From Paraburkholderia diazotrophica (GTDB lineage: Bacteria > Pseudomonadota > Gammaproteobacteria > Burkholderiales > Burkholderiaceae): a DNA stretch of 64,000 bases. The stretch is from NCBI RefSeq assembly GCF_900108945.1, contig NZ_FNYE01000002.1, forward strand, positions 62,001 to 126,000, read 5' to 3'. Within the stretch, counting starts at the first letter, position 1; each line of letters starts with the position of its first letter. The position numbers were made by a program, and so were the translations under genes. This document shows, in pieces, positions 1-10,099 of the stretch. A model generated the notes under the pieces. That model did not search any database, was not told the origin of the DNA, and was given only the letters and a program-made list of their open reading frames with translations.

Positions 1-449
1 GCGCGGACAAAGACAAAGCCCAGGCGAAGGTCGCGGCGAACTGGCTGATGGGCGAAGTGTCGTCGCAGCTGAACCGCGAAGACCTCGACATCGCCGAGAG
101 CCCCGTTTCGGCCGCGCAACTCGCGCTGGTGCTGCAACGTATCGCCGATGGCACGATCTCGAACAAGATCGCAAAAGAAATCTTCCTCTCAATCTGGGAA
201 GAGAAGGCCACCGACGAAGCCGCCGCCGACCGCATCATCGAAGCGAAGGGGCTCAAGCAGATTTCGGATACGGGCGCACTCGAAGCGATCATCGACGAGG
301 TGCTCGCCGCGAACCAGAAGTCGGTTGAAGAATTCCGCGCGGGCAAGGAGAAAGCATTCAACGCGCTGATCGGTCAGGCGATGAAAGCGACCAAGGGCAA
401 GGCGAATCCGCAGCAGGTCAACGAGTTGCTGAGGAAGAAACTGAGCTGA
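1..449 (+). CDS. gatB: Aspartyl/glutamyl-tRNA amidotransferase subunit B, C-terminal part (5' end outside window)
   Basis: Subunit B of GatCAB, the cytoplasmic enzyme that amidates Glu-tRNA(Gln) and Asp-tRNA(Asn). The window opens inside the gene: frame 3 is open from the first bases and reads [19 protein letters not shown] before the first internal Met at 48. The roughly 149 visible residues are the helical tail and YqeY-like tRNA-binding domain of GatB ([55 protein letters not shown]), ending in the usual basic LLRKKLS. The kinase-like core and gatC/gatA are upstream of the window. Identification is from family pattern; the stop is at 447-449. Confidence 0.93.
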   Translation, partial: ADKDKAQAKVAANWLMGEVSSQLNREDLDIAESPVSAAQLALVLQRIADGTISNKIAKEIFLSIWEEKATDEAAADRIIEAKGLKQISDTGALEAIIDEVLAANQKSVEEFRAGKEKAFNALIGQAMKATKGKANPQQVNELLRKKLS

Positions 450-596
450 GTAGGGGATCGGTAGCGGGATCGGCTCTGCGCGCAGCGTGTCGCGCTCGGG
501 GCCATGACGGGCTGTTGTCGCATCGAAAGTGGCGCAACGGCCCGTTTGCTTTTTCATTCGGCGTGACGTGTCGCCGCGAAGGAGAAACAGGAGAAG

Positions 597-1439
597 ATGG
601 CAATGGCAAAGAAGAACGGTCTCGACGGATATCGCGTGCCCTTTTTCGACGACAGCAACAAGTCGAAATTTTCTCTCGCCAGCATCGATCCGTCGTCGAA
701 GCCGTTTTCAACGGGATCGAAGGAGACCGACCGCGAGCGTCTCGCCGAAATCGGCACGCTGCTCGACGCGCAGCAGGAGCGTCTGCATGCGCAGCGCGTT
801 CAGCGCGTGTTGCTCGTGCTGCAAGGGATGGACACGAGCGGCAAGGATGGCACGATACGCGCTGTGTTTCATGAAGTCGATCCGCTCGGCTTGCGCATCG
901 TGCCGTTCAAGGCGCCGACGCCGATCGAGCTCGCGCACGACTTTCTGTGGCGCGTGCATGCGCAGGCTCCTGCAGCCGGCGAACTGACGATCTTCAATCG
1001 CAGTCACTACGAAGACGTGCTCGTGCCGTATGTTCTCGGTTCGCTGGACAAGGACGAACGCATTCGCCGCTACCGGCACATCCGCGATTTCGAGCGGATG
1101 CTTGCGGAAAATGGCACGACGATCGTCAAGTGCATGCTGCACATATCGAAGGACGAGCAGCGCGAGCGTTTGCAGGCGCGCATCGACGATCCGACGAAGC
1201 ACTGGAAATTCGACGTCTCCGATCTCGACGCACGCAAGCTGTGGGACAAGTATCAGGTCGCGTACGAGGACGCGCTGGCGGCGACATCGACGGAATACGC
1301 GCCGTGGTACGTGATACCCGCCGACTCGAAGACGCATCGCAACTTGATGGTCGGTGAGCTGTTGCTGCGCACGTTCGAGTCGCTGAAGCTCGAATTCCCG
1401 CCTGCCAAAGAATCGCTGAAAGGCGTGATCGTCGAATGA
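597..1439 (+). CDS. Polyphosphate kinase 2 family protein (PPK2)
   Basis: A 280-residue single-domain PPK2 kinase, which transfers phosphate between polyphosphate and nucleoside mono- or diphosphates. Walker A is GMDTSGKDG (residues 77-85), a Walker B/lid-type segment IFNRSHYED is at 132-140, and the lid helix HWKFDVSDLDARKLWDKY follows. All are diagnostic of PPK2 rather than PPK1. The length fits one-domain PPK2 enzymes. The start is backed by AGGAGAAG directly before ATG 597. It lies 147 bp after gatB and 43 bp before xth on the same strand. Whether it prefers NMP or NDP cannot be decided by eye. Confidence 0.92.
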   Translation: MAMAKKNGLDGYRVPFFDDSNKSKFSLASIDPSSKPFSTGSKETDRERLAEIGTLLDAQQERLHAQRVQRVLLVLQGMDTSGKDGTIRAVFHEVDPLGLRIVPFKAPTPIELAHDFLWRVHAQAPAAGELTIFNRSHYEDVLVPYVLGSLDKDERIRRYRHIRDFERMLAENGTTIVKCMLHISKDEQRERLQARIDDPTKHWKFDVSDLDARKLWDKYQVAYEDALAATSTEYAPWYVIPADSKTHRNLMVGELLLRTFESLKLEFPPAKESLKGVIVE

Positions 1440-1482
1440 ACGTCACGTCGCCGAATAAACGAAAACATAACGAAGGAAAAAC

Positions 1483-2262
1483 ATGTTGCGTGTGATTACC
1501 GCCAATCTGAACGGCATCCGTTCCGCGGCCAAGAAAGGTTTTTTCGAATGGTTCGGCGAGCAGAAGGCCGATGTCGTGTGCGTGCAGGAAATCAAATGCT
1601 CGCAGGACGACATGACGCCGGAATTCCTCGCGCCGCACGGCTTTACCGGCTATTTCCAGCATGCGGTGAAGAAGGGCTATAGCGGCGCGGGCGTCTATAC
1701 GCGTCACGAGCCGGATGACGTCGTGATCGGCTTCGGCAGCGAAGAATTCGATCCCGAAGGGCGCTATGTGGAGGCGCGGTTCGGCAATCTGTCGGTGATC
1801 TCGGTGTATGTGCCGTCGGGGTCGAGCGGCGACGAGCGCCAGCAGGCCAAGTACCGTTTCATGGATGTGTTCATGCCGCATCTCGCCGAGCTGTCGCAGG
1901 AGCGCGAAGTGATCCTGTGCGGCGACGTGAACATCGTGCACAAGGAAATCGACATCAAGAACTGGAAAGGCAACCAGAAGAACTCGGGCTGTCTGCCGGA
2001 AGAGCGTGCGTGGCTCACGAAGCTCTTCGACGACGTCGGTTACGTCGACGTGTTCCGCACGCTCGACCCGCGGCCCGAGCAGTACACGTGGTGGAGCAAT
2101 CGCGGCCAGGCGTATGCGAAGAACGTCGGGTGGCGTATCGACTATCAGATCGCGACGCCGGGTATTGCGGCCACCGCGAAAAAGACCTCGATTTTCCGCG
2201 ACATCAAGTTCAGCGACCACGCGCCGCTGACTATCGACTACAACCACAAGCTCGCGAAATAA
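1483..2262 (+). CDS. xth: Exodeoxyribonuclease III
   Basis: A 259-residue AP endonuclease/3'-5' exonuclease of base-excision repair (EEP fold). The catalytic set is visible: N8 (TANLNGIRS), E36 (CVQEIKCS), Y109 (SVYVPSG), D148 and N150 (CGDVNIVH), D220 (WRIDYQ) and the terminal D245-H246 (FSDHAPLTIDY). The length is that of ordinary ExoIII. AAGGAAAAAC precedes the ATG at 1483. The gene converges with the M48 protease gene, with only 11 bp between the two stops. Confidence 0.95.
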   Translation: MLRVITANLNGIRSAAKKGFFEWFGEQKADVVCVQEIKCSQDDMTPEFLAPHGFTGYFQHAVKKGYSGAGVYTRHEPDDVVIGFGSEEFDPEGRYVEARFGNLSVISVYVPSGSSGDERQQAKYRFMDVFMPHLAELSQEREVILCGDVNIVHKEIDIKNWKGNQKNSGCLPEERAWLTKLFDDVGYVDVFRTLDPRPEQYTWWSNRGQAYAKNVGWRIDYQIATPGIAATAKKTSIFRDIKFSDHAPLTIDYNHKLAK

Positions 2263-2273
2263 CCGCTCGCGCG

Positions 2274-3497
2274 TCAGTCGCTCGCGGTCGTTCGGCGCGG
2301 GCGGCCGATGCCGGCGTAGTCGGGCAGCGCATCGACCGTCTTGCCGATCGCCTTCGCGTACAGCGGCAGCATGTCGGGCAGGCGCTTCATGATGTCCGCG
2401 CGGCGCACCGGGTTGTACGGATGCACGTAGATGAAGCCCTGATCGCGGTTATTGCGCGTCGCGACGGCGAGCTTGTCCCATAGCGTGATCGCCGCGCGCG
2501 GATCGAAGCCGGCTCGCGACGCAATCTCGCTGCCGATCACATCCGCTTCCGTTTCGTCGGCGCGTTCGTACTTCATTTCGAGCAGCTGCGTGCCGATGCC
2601 GAGCGGCGCCTCACCGAGATCGGCGAGACCGAAGAGCGGCGGCATCGTCCCCGAACCCAGTTGTGCTGCCTGCTGTTCGCCGAGACGCTCGCGCGCATGT
2701 TCACGCAGCGCATGGGCGATCTCGTGACCGAGCAGCATGCCGAGCTCGTTGTCGTTCAGGCGCACCTTGTCGAGCATGCCCCCATAGATGACGATCTTGC
2801 CGCCCGGCAGGCAATACGCGCGAATGTCCGACGAGCGCAGCACCGCGATGCCCCACTTCCAGTTCTTCGCGCGATCGCTCCACTTCAGCGAATACGGGAT
2901 CAGCCTGTCGACGATCGACTGCACGCGCGTCACGCGCGCATCCGATGGCGGATAAAGCCGGTTCATGTGCTCGGCGCCGCGCGCGATCTGATCGAATTCC
3001 TCAGCGGATTGGGCTTCCAGCATCGGCGATGGAATCAGATTGCGAAACACCGCGTAGTTTCCGTAGCGCAACTGCTGATTCGGCTGGAACGCGGTCGGTG
3101 CCGACGTAGCGGAAGCGGGCGCGGGATTGCGTGCCGTGACGGGCGCGGGCGGCGGCGCGGAGGCCGCATTCGATGGCGCCGATGCGCCCGACGCGGCGGA
3201 TGCCGCTGATTCGGCCTTGGTCGCGGACGGCGCTGACGGTGCAGACGGCGCCGAAGGAGCAGCGGGCGCGGCGGGTGCAGAGGGTGCTGCGGGTGCATTC
3301 GCGGCGGGCGGCGCGCTGACATTCGACGCCGTGTCGGCGGCGCGTGCCTGCCACGACGTAGCGCCCAGCGCCATGCACGCAGCGCTGACGGCCAGATGCA
3401 ACGCATGCGCGCGCACGAGCACGCGATATGCAGAAGCCTGAGCGGAACGGGCGCGCAGGGCCGATCGATTGGCTGCGCGCCGTGACGCGAACAACAT
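2274..3497 (-). CDS. M48-family metalloprotease with long Ala/Pro/Ser linker
   Basis: A 407-residue predicted membrane-anchored or periplasmic zinc peptidase. The motif HEIAH is at 258-262 with a downstream DETEAD glutamate ligand, as in M48 proteases such as BepA/YfgC. A hydrophobic N-terminal segment (about 28-50) ending near ARAADT looks like a signal or anchor. Residues 59-135 are a low-complexity Ala/Pro/Ser linker, unusually long for the family. The start is ATG at 3497: it overlaps the ampG stop as TGATG, so translation is coupled to the upstream permease. A BepA-like role in outer-membrane protein quality control is inference. Confidence 0.85.
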   Translation of the reverse strand: MLFASRRAANRSALRARSAQASAYRVLVRAHALHLAVSAACMALGATSWQARAADTASNVSAPPAANAPAAPSAPAAPAAPSAPSAPSAPSATKAESAASAASGASAPSNAASAPPPAPVTARNPAPASATSAPTAFQPNQQLRYGNYAVFRNLIPSPMLEAQSAEEFDQIARGAEHMNRLYPPSDARVTRVQSIVDRLIPYSLKWSDRAKNWKWGIAVLRSSDIRAYCLPGGKIVIYGGMLDKVRLNDNELGMLLGHEIAHALREHARERLGEQQAAQLGSGTMPPLFGLADLGEAPLGIGTQLLEMKYERADETEADVIGSEIASRAGFDPRAAITLWDKLAVATRNNRDQGFIYVHPYNPVRRADIMKRLPDMLPLYAKAIGKTVDALPDYAGIGRPRRTTASD

Positions 3498-4891
3498 CAC
3501 GACTGCTTTCTCCAAGGGGCGATCCGGAACAACAGTAGCATGCCGGGCAAAGCGAGCGCCGTGCAGACGATGAAGTATTCGAACCAGCCGATTCGCGCGA
3601 CGAGAAAGCCGCTCGCCGCCGATGCCAGCGTGCGCGGCACGGAAGCCAGCGACGTGAAGAGCGCGAATTGGGTCGCCGTATAGCGTGGGTCGGTGGTACT
3701 CGCGATGTATGCGGTGAACGCAGCAAGTGTCAGGCCCGTCGCGAACGTTTCGAAGCCGTACACGAGGGCGAGCGCAACCGACATCGGATCGAGCTGCACC
3801 GTCCAGCCGATGCCGAGCAGCGACAACAGCTTTGTCGTGGCCACGCTCAGCGCGACGGCGATGTCGTACACGACTGTCAGCCCGGGCGACGTCGGCCCGA
3901 CGTGTGCGAGCCACGCGAAGCCGAGCGTCGATACCATCTGCAGGATGCCGAAGATCCACAGCCCGCGGCCGATGCCGATGCGCATCAGCGCAATGCCGCC
4001 GATGATGCCGCCCGCGAGGCTCGCGCCGAACGCCGTCGTCTTCGCGATCACGCCGATCTGCGTGCGCGAGAAGCCGATGTCGAGAAAGAACGATGTGGAC
4101 AGCGTGGTCGCCATCGTATCGCCGAGCTTGTACAGGAAGATGAAGCCGAGCACGAACAGCGCGCCGCGCCAGCCGTCGCGCAGAATGAATTCGTGGAACG
4201 GTTCGATGATCGCGTCGCGCAGATTCTTCGGCGGCGCGCCGTGCACTTCGGGTTCGCGCACGACGAGTGTCATGACCATGCCGGGCAGCATGAACGCAGC
4301 CGTCACGATGAACACAGTCGCCCACGGCAGATGATCGGAGAGAATCAGCGCGAGCGAACCGGGCACGAGCGCCGCGACCTTGTACGCGTTCACGTGCACC
4401 GCGTTGCCGAGGCCCTGCTCGGTATCGTGCAACAGTTCGCGCCGATAGGCGTCGATTGAAATGTCCTGGCTCGCGCCGAAGAACGCGACGAGTGCCGTCA
4501 GCGCCGCGACCGTCCAGATCGAATCGCGCGGCGACACGATGCCGAGCGACGCGATCGCAGCGGCGACGAGAATCTGCGTGACGAGCATCCAGCCTCGCCG
4601 ACGCCCCGGTTGCCAGCCTGGCAGACGCGGCACGTAGCGGTCCATTAGCGGCGCCCAGATGAATTTCCACGTATAGGGAAACTGGATCAGCGCGAACAGA
4701 CCGATTTCCTTCAGGTTGACGCCTTCGGAACGCAGCCAGGCCTGGACGAGATAGACGAGCGTGAAGAGCGGCAACCCCGACGTGAAGCCGAGGAAGACGC
4801 AGATCAGCATGCGCGCATTGAGAAACGCGCGCCAGCCGGGATGTTCTTCGTGAGCGGTAAGTGCGGGCGCCTCGTGTGGCGGGTTCGACAT
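3497..4891 (-). CDS. ampG: AmpG-family MFS permease (muropeptide transporter-like)
   Basis: A 464-residue inner-membrane MFS protein with about 12 hydrophobic segments. AmpG imports GlcNAc-anhydroMurNAc peptides for cell-wall recycling. Family-typical segments are LGFTSGLPLFTLVYLVQAWL near the N-terminus, WKFIWAPLMDRY and SQDISIDAYRRELL. The start is placed at ATG 4891 (MSNPPHEA), because the upstream in-frame extension would overlap metW. It is followed without a gap by the M48 protease gene and preceded by metW with 13 bp between. The substrate is inferred from family only. Confidence 0.87.
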   Translation of the reverse strand: MSNPPHEAPALTAHEEHPGWRAFLNARMLICVFLGFTSGLPLFTLVYLVQAWLRSEGVNLKEIGLFALIQFPYTWKFIWAPLMDRYVPRLPGWQPGRRRGWMLVTQILVAAAIASLGIVSPRDSIWTVAALTALVAFFGASQDISIDAYRRELLHDTEQGLGNAVHVNAYKVAALVPGSLALILSDHLPWATVFIVTAAFMLPGMVMTLVVREPEVHGAPPKNLRDAIIEPFHEFILRDGWRGALFVLGFIFLYKLGDTMATTLSTSFFLDIGFSRTQIGVIAKTTAFGASLAGGIIGGIALMRIGIGRGLWIFGILQMVSTLGFAWLAHVGPTSPGLTVVYDIAVALSVATTKLLSLLGIGWTVQLDPMSVALALVYGFETFATGLTLAAFTAYIASTTDPRYTATQFALFTSLASVPRTLASAASGFLVARIGWFEYFIVCTALALPGMLLLFRIAPWRKQS

Positions 4892-4904
4892 GAGTTGAGT
4901 GGCG

Positions 4905-5513
4905 TTAGCTTTTCTTGACGCGATAGACCGCAAGACTACCACGCCAGTTCACGCCCCAACGCACCTGCTGGCCGCCGTGCAGCACCACGCGATCGAGAAT
5001 CTCGATACCGACTTCCGGCGCGAGCGCTTCGAAGTCCCTGATCGTCAGCACGCGCACGTTCGGCGTGTTGTGCCACTGATAAGGCAGCGACTTCGACACG
5101 GGCATGCGTCCCTTCAAAACCGACAGACGGTGCGCCCAATACCCGAAATTCGGGAACGACACGATGCATTCCTTGCCGACGCGCACGGTCTCGCGCAGGA
5201 TCGCGGCCGTCTGATGAATGGTCTGCAGCGTTTGCGAAAGGATCGCGAAATCGAAGCTGCCGTCTTCGAAGAGGCGCAAGCCGTCCTCCAGATTTTGCTG
5301 GATCACGTTGATGCCGTTCTTCGTCGACGCGAGCACGCCGGCATCGTTGATCTCGATGCCGTAGCCGCTGACTTCGAGTTCTTCGGTGAGCAGCGACAGC
5401 AGCGAGCCGTCGCCGCAACCCAGATCGAGCACCGTCGCGCGGGGTTCGACCCAGCGGGCGATCGCGCGGAAATCGGGGCGCGTCGCGAGATAATCGAAAG
5501 CGCGCTCGTTCAT
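4905..5513 (-). CDS. metW: Methionine biosynthesis protein MetW
   Basis: A 202-residue SAM-methyltransferase-fold protein. Its nucleotide-binding motif is [12 protein letters not shown] (about 29-40), followed by the acidic strand end YGIEIND. MetW partners MetX in homoserine acylation in many proteobacteria. Its ATG overlaps the metX stop by 4 nt (ATGA, 5510-5513), a strong sign of co-translation. Segments [10 protein letters not shown] and [11 protein letters not shown] are characteristic. A catalytic methyltransferase role is not established for the family. Confidence 0.95.
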   Translation of the reverse strand: MNERAFDYLATRPDFRAIARWVEPRATVLDLGCGDGSLLSLLTEELEVSGYGIEINDAGVLASTKNGINVIQQNLEDGLRLFEDGSFDFAILSQTLQTIHQTAAILRETVRVGKECIVSFPNFGYWAHRLSVLKGRMPVSKSLPYQWHNTPNVRVLTIRDFEALAPEVGIEILDRVVLHGGQQVRWGVNWRGSLAVYRVKKS

Positions 5514-6655
5514 GCGTTCACCTCTGCTGCAATGCGTTCGTAGTAGGCGCGCATCAGGTTGTGATAGCGCGCGTCGTCGAGAAGGAAGGCATCGTGGCCG
5601 TGCGGCGCGTCGATCTCGCCGTACGTCACCTGACGCTTGTGATCGAGCAGCGCCTTCACCAGTTCGCGCGAGCGCGCGGGCGCGAAACGCCAGTCGGTCG
5701 CGAAGCTCGCGATCAGATACTTCGCCTTCGTGTGCGCGAGCGCAGCCGTGAGATCGCCGTCGTAGGCTTTGGCGGGGTCGAAGTAGTCGAGCGCGCGCGT
5801 GATCAGCAAGTACGTATTCGCGTCGAAGTAATCGGCGAACTTTTCGCCCTGATAGCGCAGATACGATTCCACTTCGAACTCGACGTCGAAGTTGAAGTTG
5901 TACGCGTCCTCCGCGCCTTCAGCGCGGCGTAGGGCGCGGCCGAACTTAGCCGCCATGTCGTCGTCAGACAGATACGTGATGTGGCCGATCATCCGCGCGA
6001 CGCGCAGCCCGCGCTTCGGCTTCACGCCGTGCGCGTAATAGTCGCCGCCGTGAAAGTCCGGGTCGGACAGGATCGACGAGCGCGCCACCTCGTTGAACGC
6101 GATGTTCTGCGCGGAGAGCTTCGGCGTCGACGCGATCACGATGCAATGCGCGAGCCTGTCCGGATACATCATGCTCCACGCGAGCGCCTGCATGCCGCCG
6201 AGGCTGCCGCCCATCACCGCGGCGAATTTCTCGATGCCGAACGCGTCGGCCACGAGCGCCTGCGCGTTCACCCAGTCTTCGACGGTCACGACGGGAAAGC
6301 TCGCGCCATACGGACGGCCCGTCGACGGATCGATGCTCATCGGGCCCGTCGAGCCGAAACACGAGCCGAGATTGTTCACGCCGATCACGAAGAAGCGGTT
6401 CGTATCGAGCGGCTTGCCGGGACCGACCATGTTGTCCCACCAGCCGACGTTCTTCGGATCATCCGCGTAGACGCCCGCGACGTGATGCGAAGCGTTGAGC
6501 GCGTGGCACACGAGCACGGCATTGCTGCGCGCCGCGTTGAGCGTGCCATACGTTTCGACCACGAGGTCGTAGTTCGCAAGTGAGCTGCCGCTTTGCAGGC
6601 GCAGCGGCTCGGAGAAATGCATTGTTTGTGGAGCGACGATCCCGATCGATTCCAT
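5510..6655 (-). CDS. metX: Homoserine O-acyltransferase MetX
   Basis: A 381-residue alpha/beta-hydrolase enzyme that acylates L-homoserine in methionine synthesis. The nucleophile S151 lies in GGSLGG and the rest of the triad is D321 (ATDWRF) and H354 (PHGHDAF). [12 protein letters not shown] near residue 94 is a family signature. The start is ATG 6655 with GAAGGCGG upstream. It forms an overlapping operon with metW. MetX proteins paired with MetW are often succinyl- rather than acetyl-transferases; residues alone, read by eye, do not settle which acyl-CoA is used here. The upstream region holds complementary segments described separately. Confidence 0.95.
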   Translation of the reverse strand: MESIGIVAPQTMHFSEPLRLQSGSSLANYDLVVETYGTLNAARSNAVLVCHALNASHHVAGVYADDPKNVGWWDNMVGPGKPLDTNRFFVIGVNNLGSCFGSTGPMSIDPSTGRPYGASFPVVTVEDWVNAQALVADAFGIEKFAAVMGGSLGGMQALAWSMMYPDRLAHCIVIASTPKLSAQNIAFNEVARSSILSDPDFHGGDYYAHGVKPKRGLRVARMIGHITYLSDDDMAAKFGRALRRAEGAEDAYNFNFDVEFEVESYLRYQGEKFADYFDANTYLLITRALDYFDPAKAYDGDLTAALAHTKAKYLIASFATDWRFAPARSRELVKALLDHKRQVTYGEIDAPHGHDAFLLDDARYHNLMRAYYERIAAEVNA

Positions 6656-6942
6656 TCATTCCGCCTTCTGACATGGGGCGGCTAAACGGTGTCGGCAATT
6701 GCGCGAAGGAAGAATGTGCGCGGCTGACGACCTCTTTAGCCGCATTTATAGTGAACCGCGAAGAACGATAGATCGCATCCGCTGGTTCGCGCGCCCGCAA
6801 TCGAGTCAGCAAATCGGCGCGCTGTACTGCTTTATTGGACCGTCAGAAACGGTCAAGCGCAGAGTATAGCGGAAAATGCGCGGACAACGGGGCGCGCGAG
6901 CCACGGCGGGTTCGACGGCCGGGCCTCATTGAACTGAGCTAC
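6656..6942 (-). promoter_or_regulatory. metX upstream region with complementary leader segments
   Basis: This 287-bp stretch has no gene. Read towards metX it contains TTGACC (about 6856-6851), an inverted repeat GACCGT-N5-ACGGTC (6838-6854) and a possible -10 TATAAA (6750-6745). It also has the segment GCGGCTAAA (6743-6735), which can pair either with AGCCGC (6725-6720) or with TTTAGCCGC (6686-6678) shortly before the ribosome-binding site. If transcription starts upstream of 6743, these would be alternative hairpins. If the TATAAA is the real -10, the first segment would be only partly transcribed. Confidence 0.35.
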
Positions 6943-7614
6943 TCACTGAAGGATTAACCGCAACTGCGCGTCGGCGTGTTCGATGGGCGCGCGCGTGAAG
7001 CCGCTGCGTACATAGCGATGCCAACGCCCCACGATGTAGCTGAGCAGCAGGCTCGCGCGCACAACGGGATCGTAGTCGGCGGGCAGCGGGATCGGGTTCA
7101 GGTTCGGCTCGTTCCGGTTCGACGCATCCATCAGCCCGAGCCGCAGACATTGCTTGAGAGACGCCTCGACGCGTTCGAGCAGCTGGTTGACCCGTTCGGT
7201 GAGTCTCTGATGCTCGCCGACGAGTGCCTCGCACGTCAGCACGCGCGTCATGCCCGGATTCTTCGCGGAAAAATTGAGCAGCGTGAGCGCAATCGCGCGT
7301 GCCTGCAACACGCCGTTCGACTCCTTCGCGACGATCTGGTTGATGAGCCCGAAAAGCGTCTGCTCGATGAACTCGATCAGCCCTTCGAACATCTGCGCCT
7401 TGCTCGCGAAATGACGATACAGCGCGGCTTCCGATACGCCGATGCGCGCCGCGAGTGCCGCTGTCGTGATCTTTTCGGTCTTCGGGGCCTCCAGCATCGC
7501 GGCGAGCGTCTGGAGGATGTGCACGCGCCGCTCGCCGGGCTTCATGCGCGTGGCGCGCGTGGTGGTCGACTGCTCTTCGGTTACGTCCTCGTCATGCTTG
7601 CGAATAGGCTGCAT
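6943..7614 (-). CDS. slmA: Nucleoid occlusion factor SlmA, TetR-family
   Basis: A 223-residue TetR-fold DNA-binding protein that blocks FtsZ assembly over the nucleoid. The N-terminal helix-turn-helix reads TTAALAARIGVSEAALYRHF (about 48-67), then SKAQMFEGLIEFIEQTLFGL, the SlmA signature. The start is ATG 7614 (MQPIRKHDED); longer in-frame extensions run into the neighbouring HAD gene and lose homology-like character. Its start overlaps the 3' end of the HAD gene by 34 nt. The C-terminal half (LLSYIVGRWHRYVRSGF) is typical. In Burkholderiales it commonly follows argB and this HAD gene, as here. Confidence 0.92.
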   Translation of the reverse strand: MQPIRKHDEDVTEEQSTTTRATRMKPGERRVHILQTLAAMLEAPKTEKITTAALAARIGVSEAALYRHFASKAQMFEGLIEFIEQTLFGLINQIVAKESNGVLQARAIALTLLNFSAKNPGMTRVLTCEALVGEHQRLTERVNQLLERVEASLKQCLRLGLMDASNRNEPNLNPIPLPADYDPVVRASLLLSYIVGRWHRYVRSGFTRAPIEHADAQLRLILQ

Positions 7615-8384
7615 GTATGTCGTCCCTGTTGTAGCCCCGCCTCTCGCCCCGCGCGGGTGCCCAGTCTCAATGATTTTAGCGAACGAATCCGGCGGTCGAC
7701 ATAGTGCGGGCGGCCCGTTCCCGGCAGGCGCGCGAGGCTGCCGTCCGCGCGCCTCGGACGCGGCAGATGGCCGACGATCCATACCGTGCGGATGCCGAGC
7801 CGCCGATAGCTCTTCAAATGGCTGCGCGTGTCCTCGACGAGAATCGCATCGGCGAGACGCACGTGCGCGTCGCGCATCGCACGGCGCAGCATCGCGTGAT
7901 CGGGCTTCGCGCGCCACATGCGCTGGTCGCGCATGTGCTCGATCGCGATCACGCGCTCGAACAGCCGCTCGATGCCCAGCTCTTTCAGCACGTCGAGCGC
8001 GTACGTTTCGGGCGCGTTGGTCAACACGATCTTGCGGCCGGGCAGCGCATCGACGAGACGTTTCAGGCCGCGCTCGCTGCGCAGCATCGAGCGCAGATCG
8101 GGGAACGTATGGACGACTTTCAGGAAATCATGCGGATCGACGGGATGATGACGCGTAAGCCCGAGCAGCGCCGCGCCGTAGCGCTGCGTGTAGCCGGTGC
8201 GCAGACGGTTCGCTTCGTCACGCTCGACTTGCAGCGCGTCGATGATGTACTGCGTCATCGCGGTGTTGATCGCCGGAAAGATCGCGTGCGACGCGTGATG
8301 CAGCGTGTTGTCGAGATCGAACAGCCAGACGGGATTGCCGGCGTGAATCTGCGGCCGACGACGCTTCGGACGGGAAGTGCGCAT
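7581..8384 (-). CDS. HAD-superfamily pyrimidine 5'-nucleotidase
   Basis: A 267-residue HAD hydrolase of the pyrimidine 5'-nucleotidase (SDT1/PhoE-like) group, predicted to dephosphorylate UMP/CMP-type nucleotides. Motif I is WLFDLDNTLHHAS (nucleophile in DLDNT, about residues 22-26), motif II is IVLTNAP, and motif III/IV is the lysine of WRAKPDHAM with VEDTRSHLKS. The C-terminus is Arg-rich and extends 34 nt over the start of slmA. It lies 222 bp after argB on the same strand. The physiological substrate is inferred from the family. Confidence 0.85.
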   Translation of the reverse strand: MRTSRPKRRRPQIHAGNPVWLFDLDNTLHHASHAIFPAINTAMTQYIIDALQVERDEANRLRTGYTQRYGAALLGLTRHHPVDPHDFLKVVHTFPDLRSMLRSERGLKRLVDALPGRKIVLTNAPETYALDVLKELGIERLFERVIAIEHMRDQRMWRAKPDHAMLRRAMRDAHVRLADAILVEDTRSHLKSYRRLGIRTVWIVGHLPRPRRADGSLARLPGTGRPHYVDRRIRSLKSLRLGTRAGREAGLQQGRHTCSLFASMTRT

Positions 8385-8606
8385 GATGTGACGCGTGATG
8401 TGTCGCGCGCAGGTGACGACGCTGCGATGCGAAGCAGGCGGCGCGCGATGCGTGCGGGGAGGAAGCGTGAGACAGCGCAGCGTGCTGCGCGAAAAGACGG
8501 AAGGCCAGTATGCCTTCTGCGAAGCACGGCGGCCAGCGTGCCGTGCTTCGCGTGATGTTTTTGTGTACCAGAGATGCCGTATAAAAACGCGCGGCGGCCC
8601 GACCGT

Positions 8607-9848
<1,242 letters not shown>

Positions 9849-10094
9849 ATGAACCCGTCCCGATTCGAATCGCCTGAATTCTCCGAAGCATCCAGCGCGC
9901 GCTGCCCGCGCTGCCGCCGCGTGTTCGACTGCGGCGCGCGCGGCGACAGGTCGACGTGCTGGTGCGTCTCGATGCCTGCGCTACCCGCCGATGCGTTGAA
10001 GGCGGGCACCGGGTGTCTGTGCCCCGAATGTCTCGCCGATGCAATTGCCCGCGAACGCGCGTCGGCGCAAGGCGTGGCCGCCACGCCGGAATAG
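9849..10094 (+). CDS. Small cysteine-rich CWC-type protein
   Basis: An 81-residue cytoplasmic protein with six cysteines arranged CPRC-x3-FDC (about 19-26), then CWC (38-40), then CLCPEC (56-61). This pattern fits the cysteine-rich CWC family of small presumed metal-binding proteins; the function is unknown. The ATG at 9849 is chosen because upstream in-frame sequence is antisense to argB. It converges with the TPR/glycosyltransferase gene, with 5 bp between stops. The Cys pairs suggest one zinc ribbon, but that is inference. Confidence 0.75.
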   Translation: MNPSRFESPEFSEASSARCPRCRRVFDCGARGDRSTCWCVSMPALPADALKAGTGCLCPECLADAIARERASAQGVAATPE

Positions 10095-10099
10095 GCCGG

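Noticed and set aside
2274..4670. A 798-residue minus-strand frame through the M48 gene and half of ampG
   Set aside because: The upstream half is Arg-rich out-of-frame ampG sequence; the real protease starts at 3497 where TGATG couples it to ampG.
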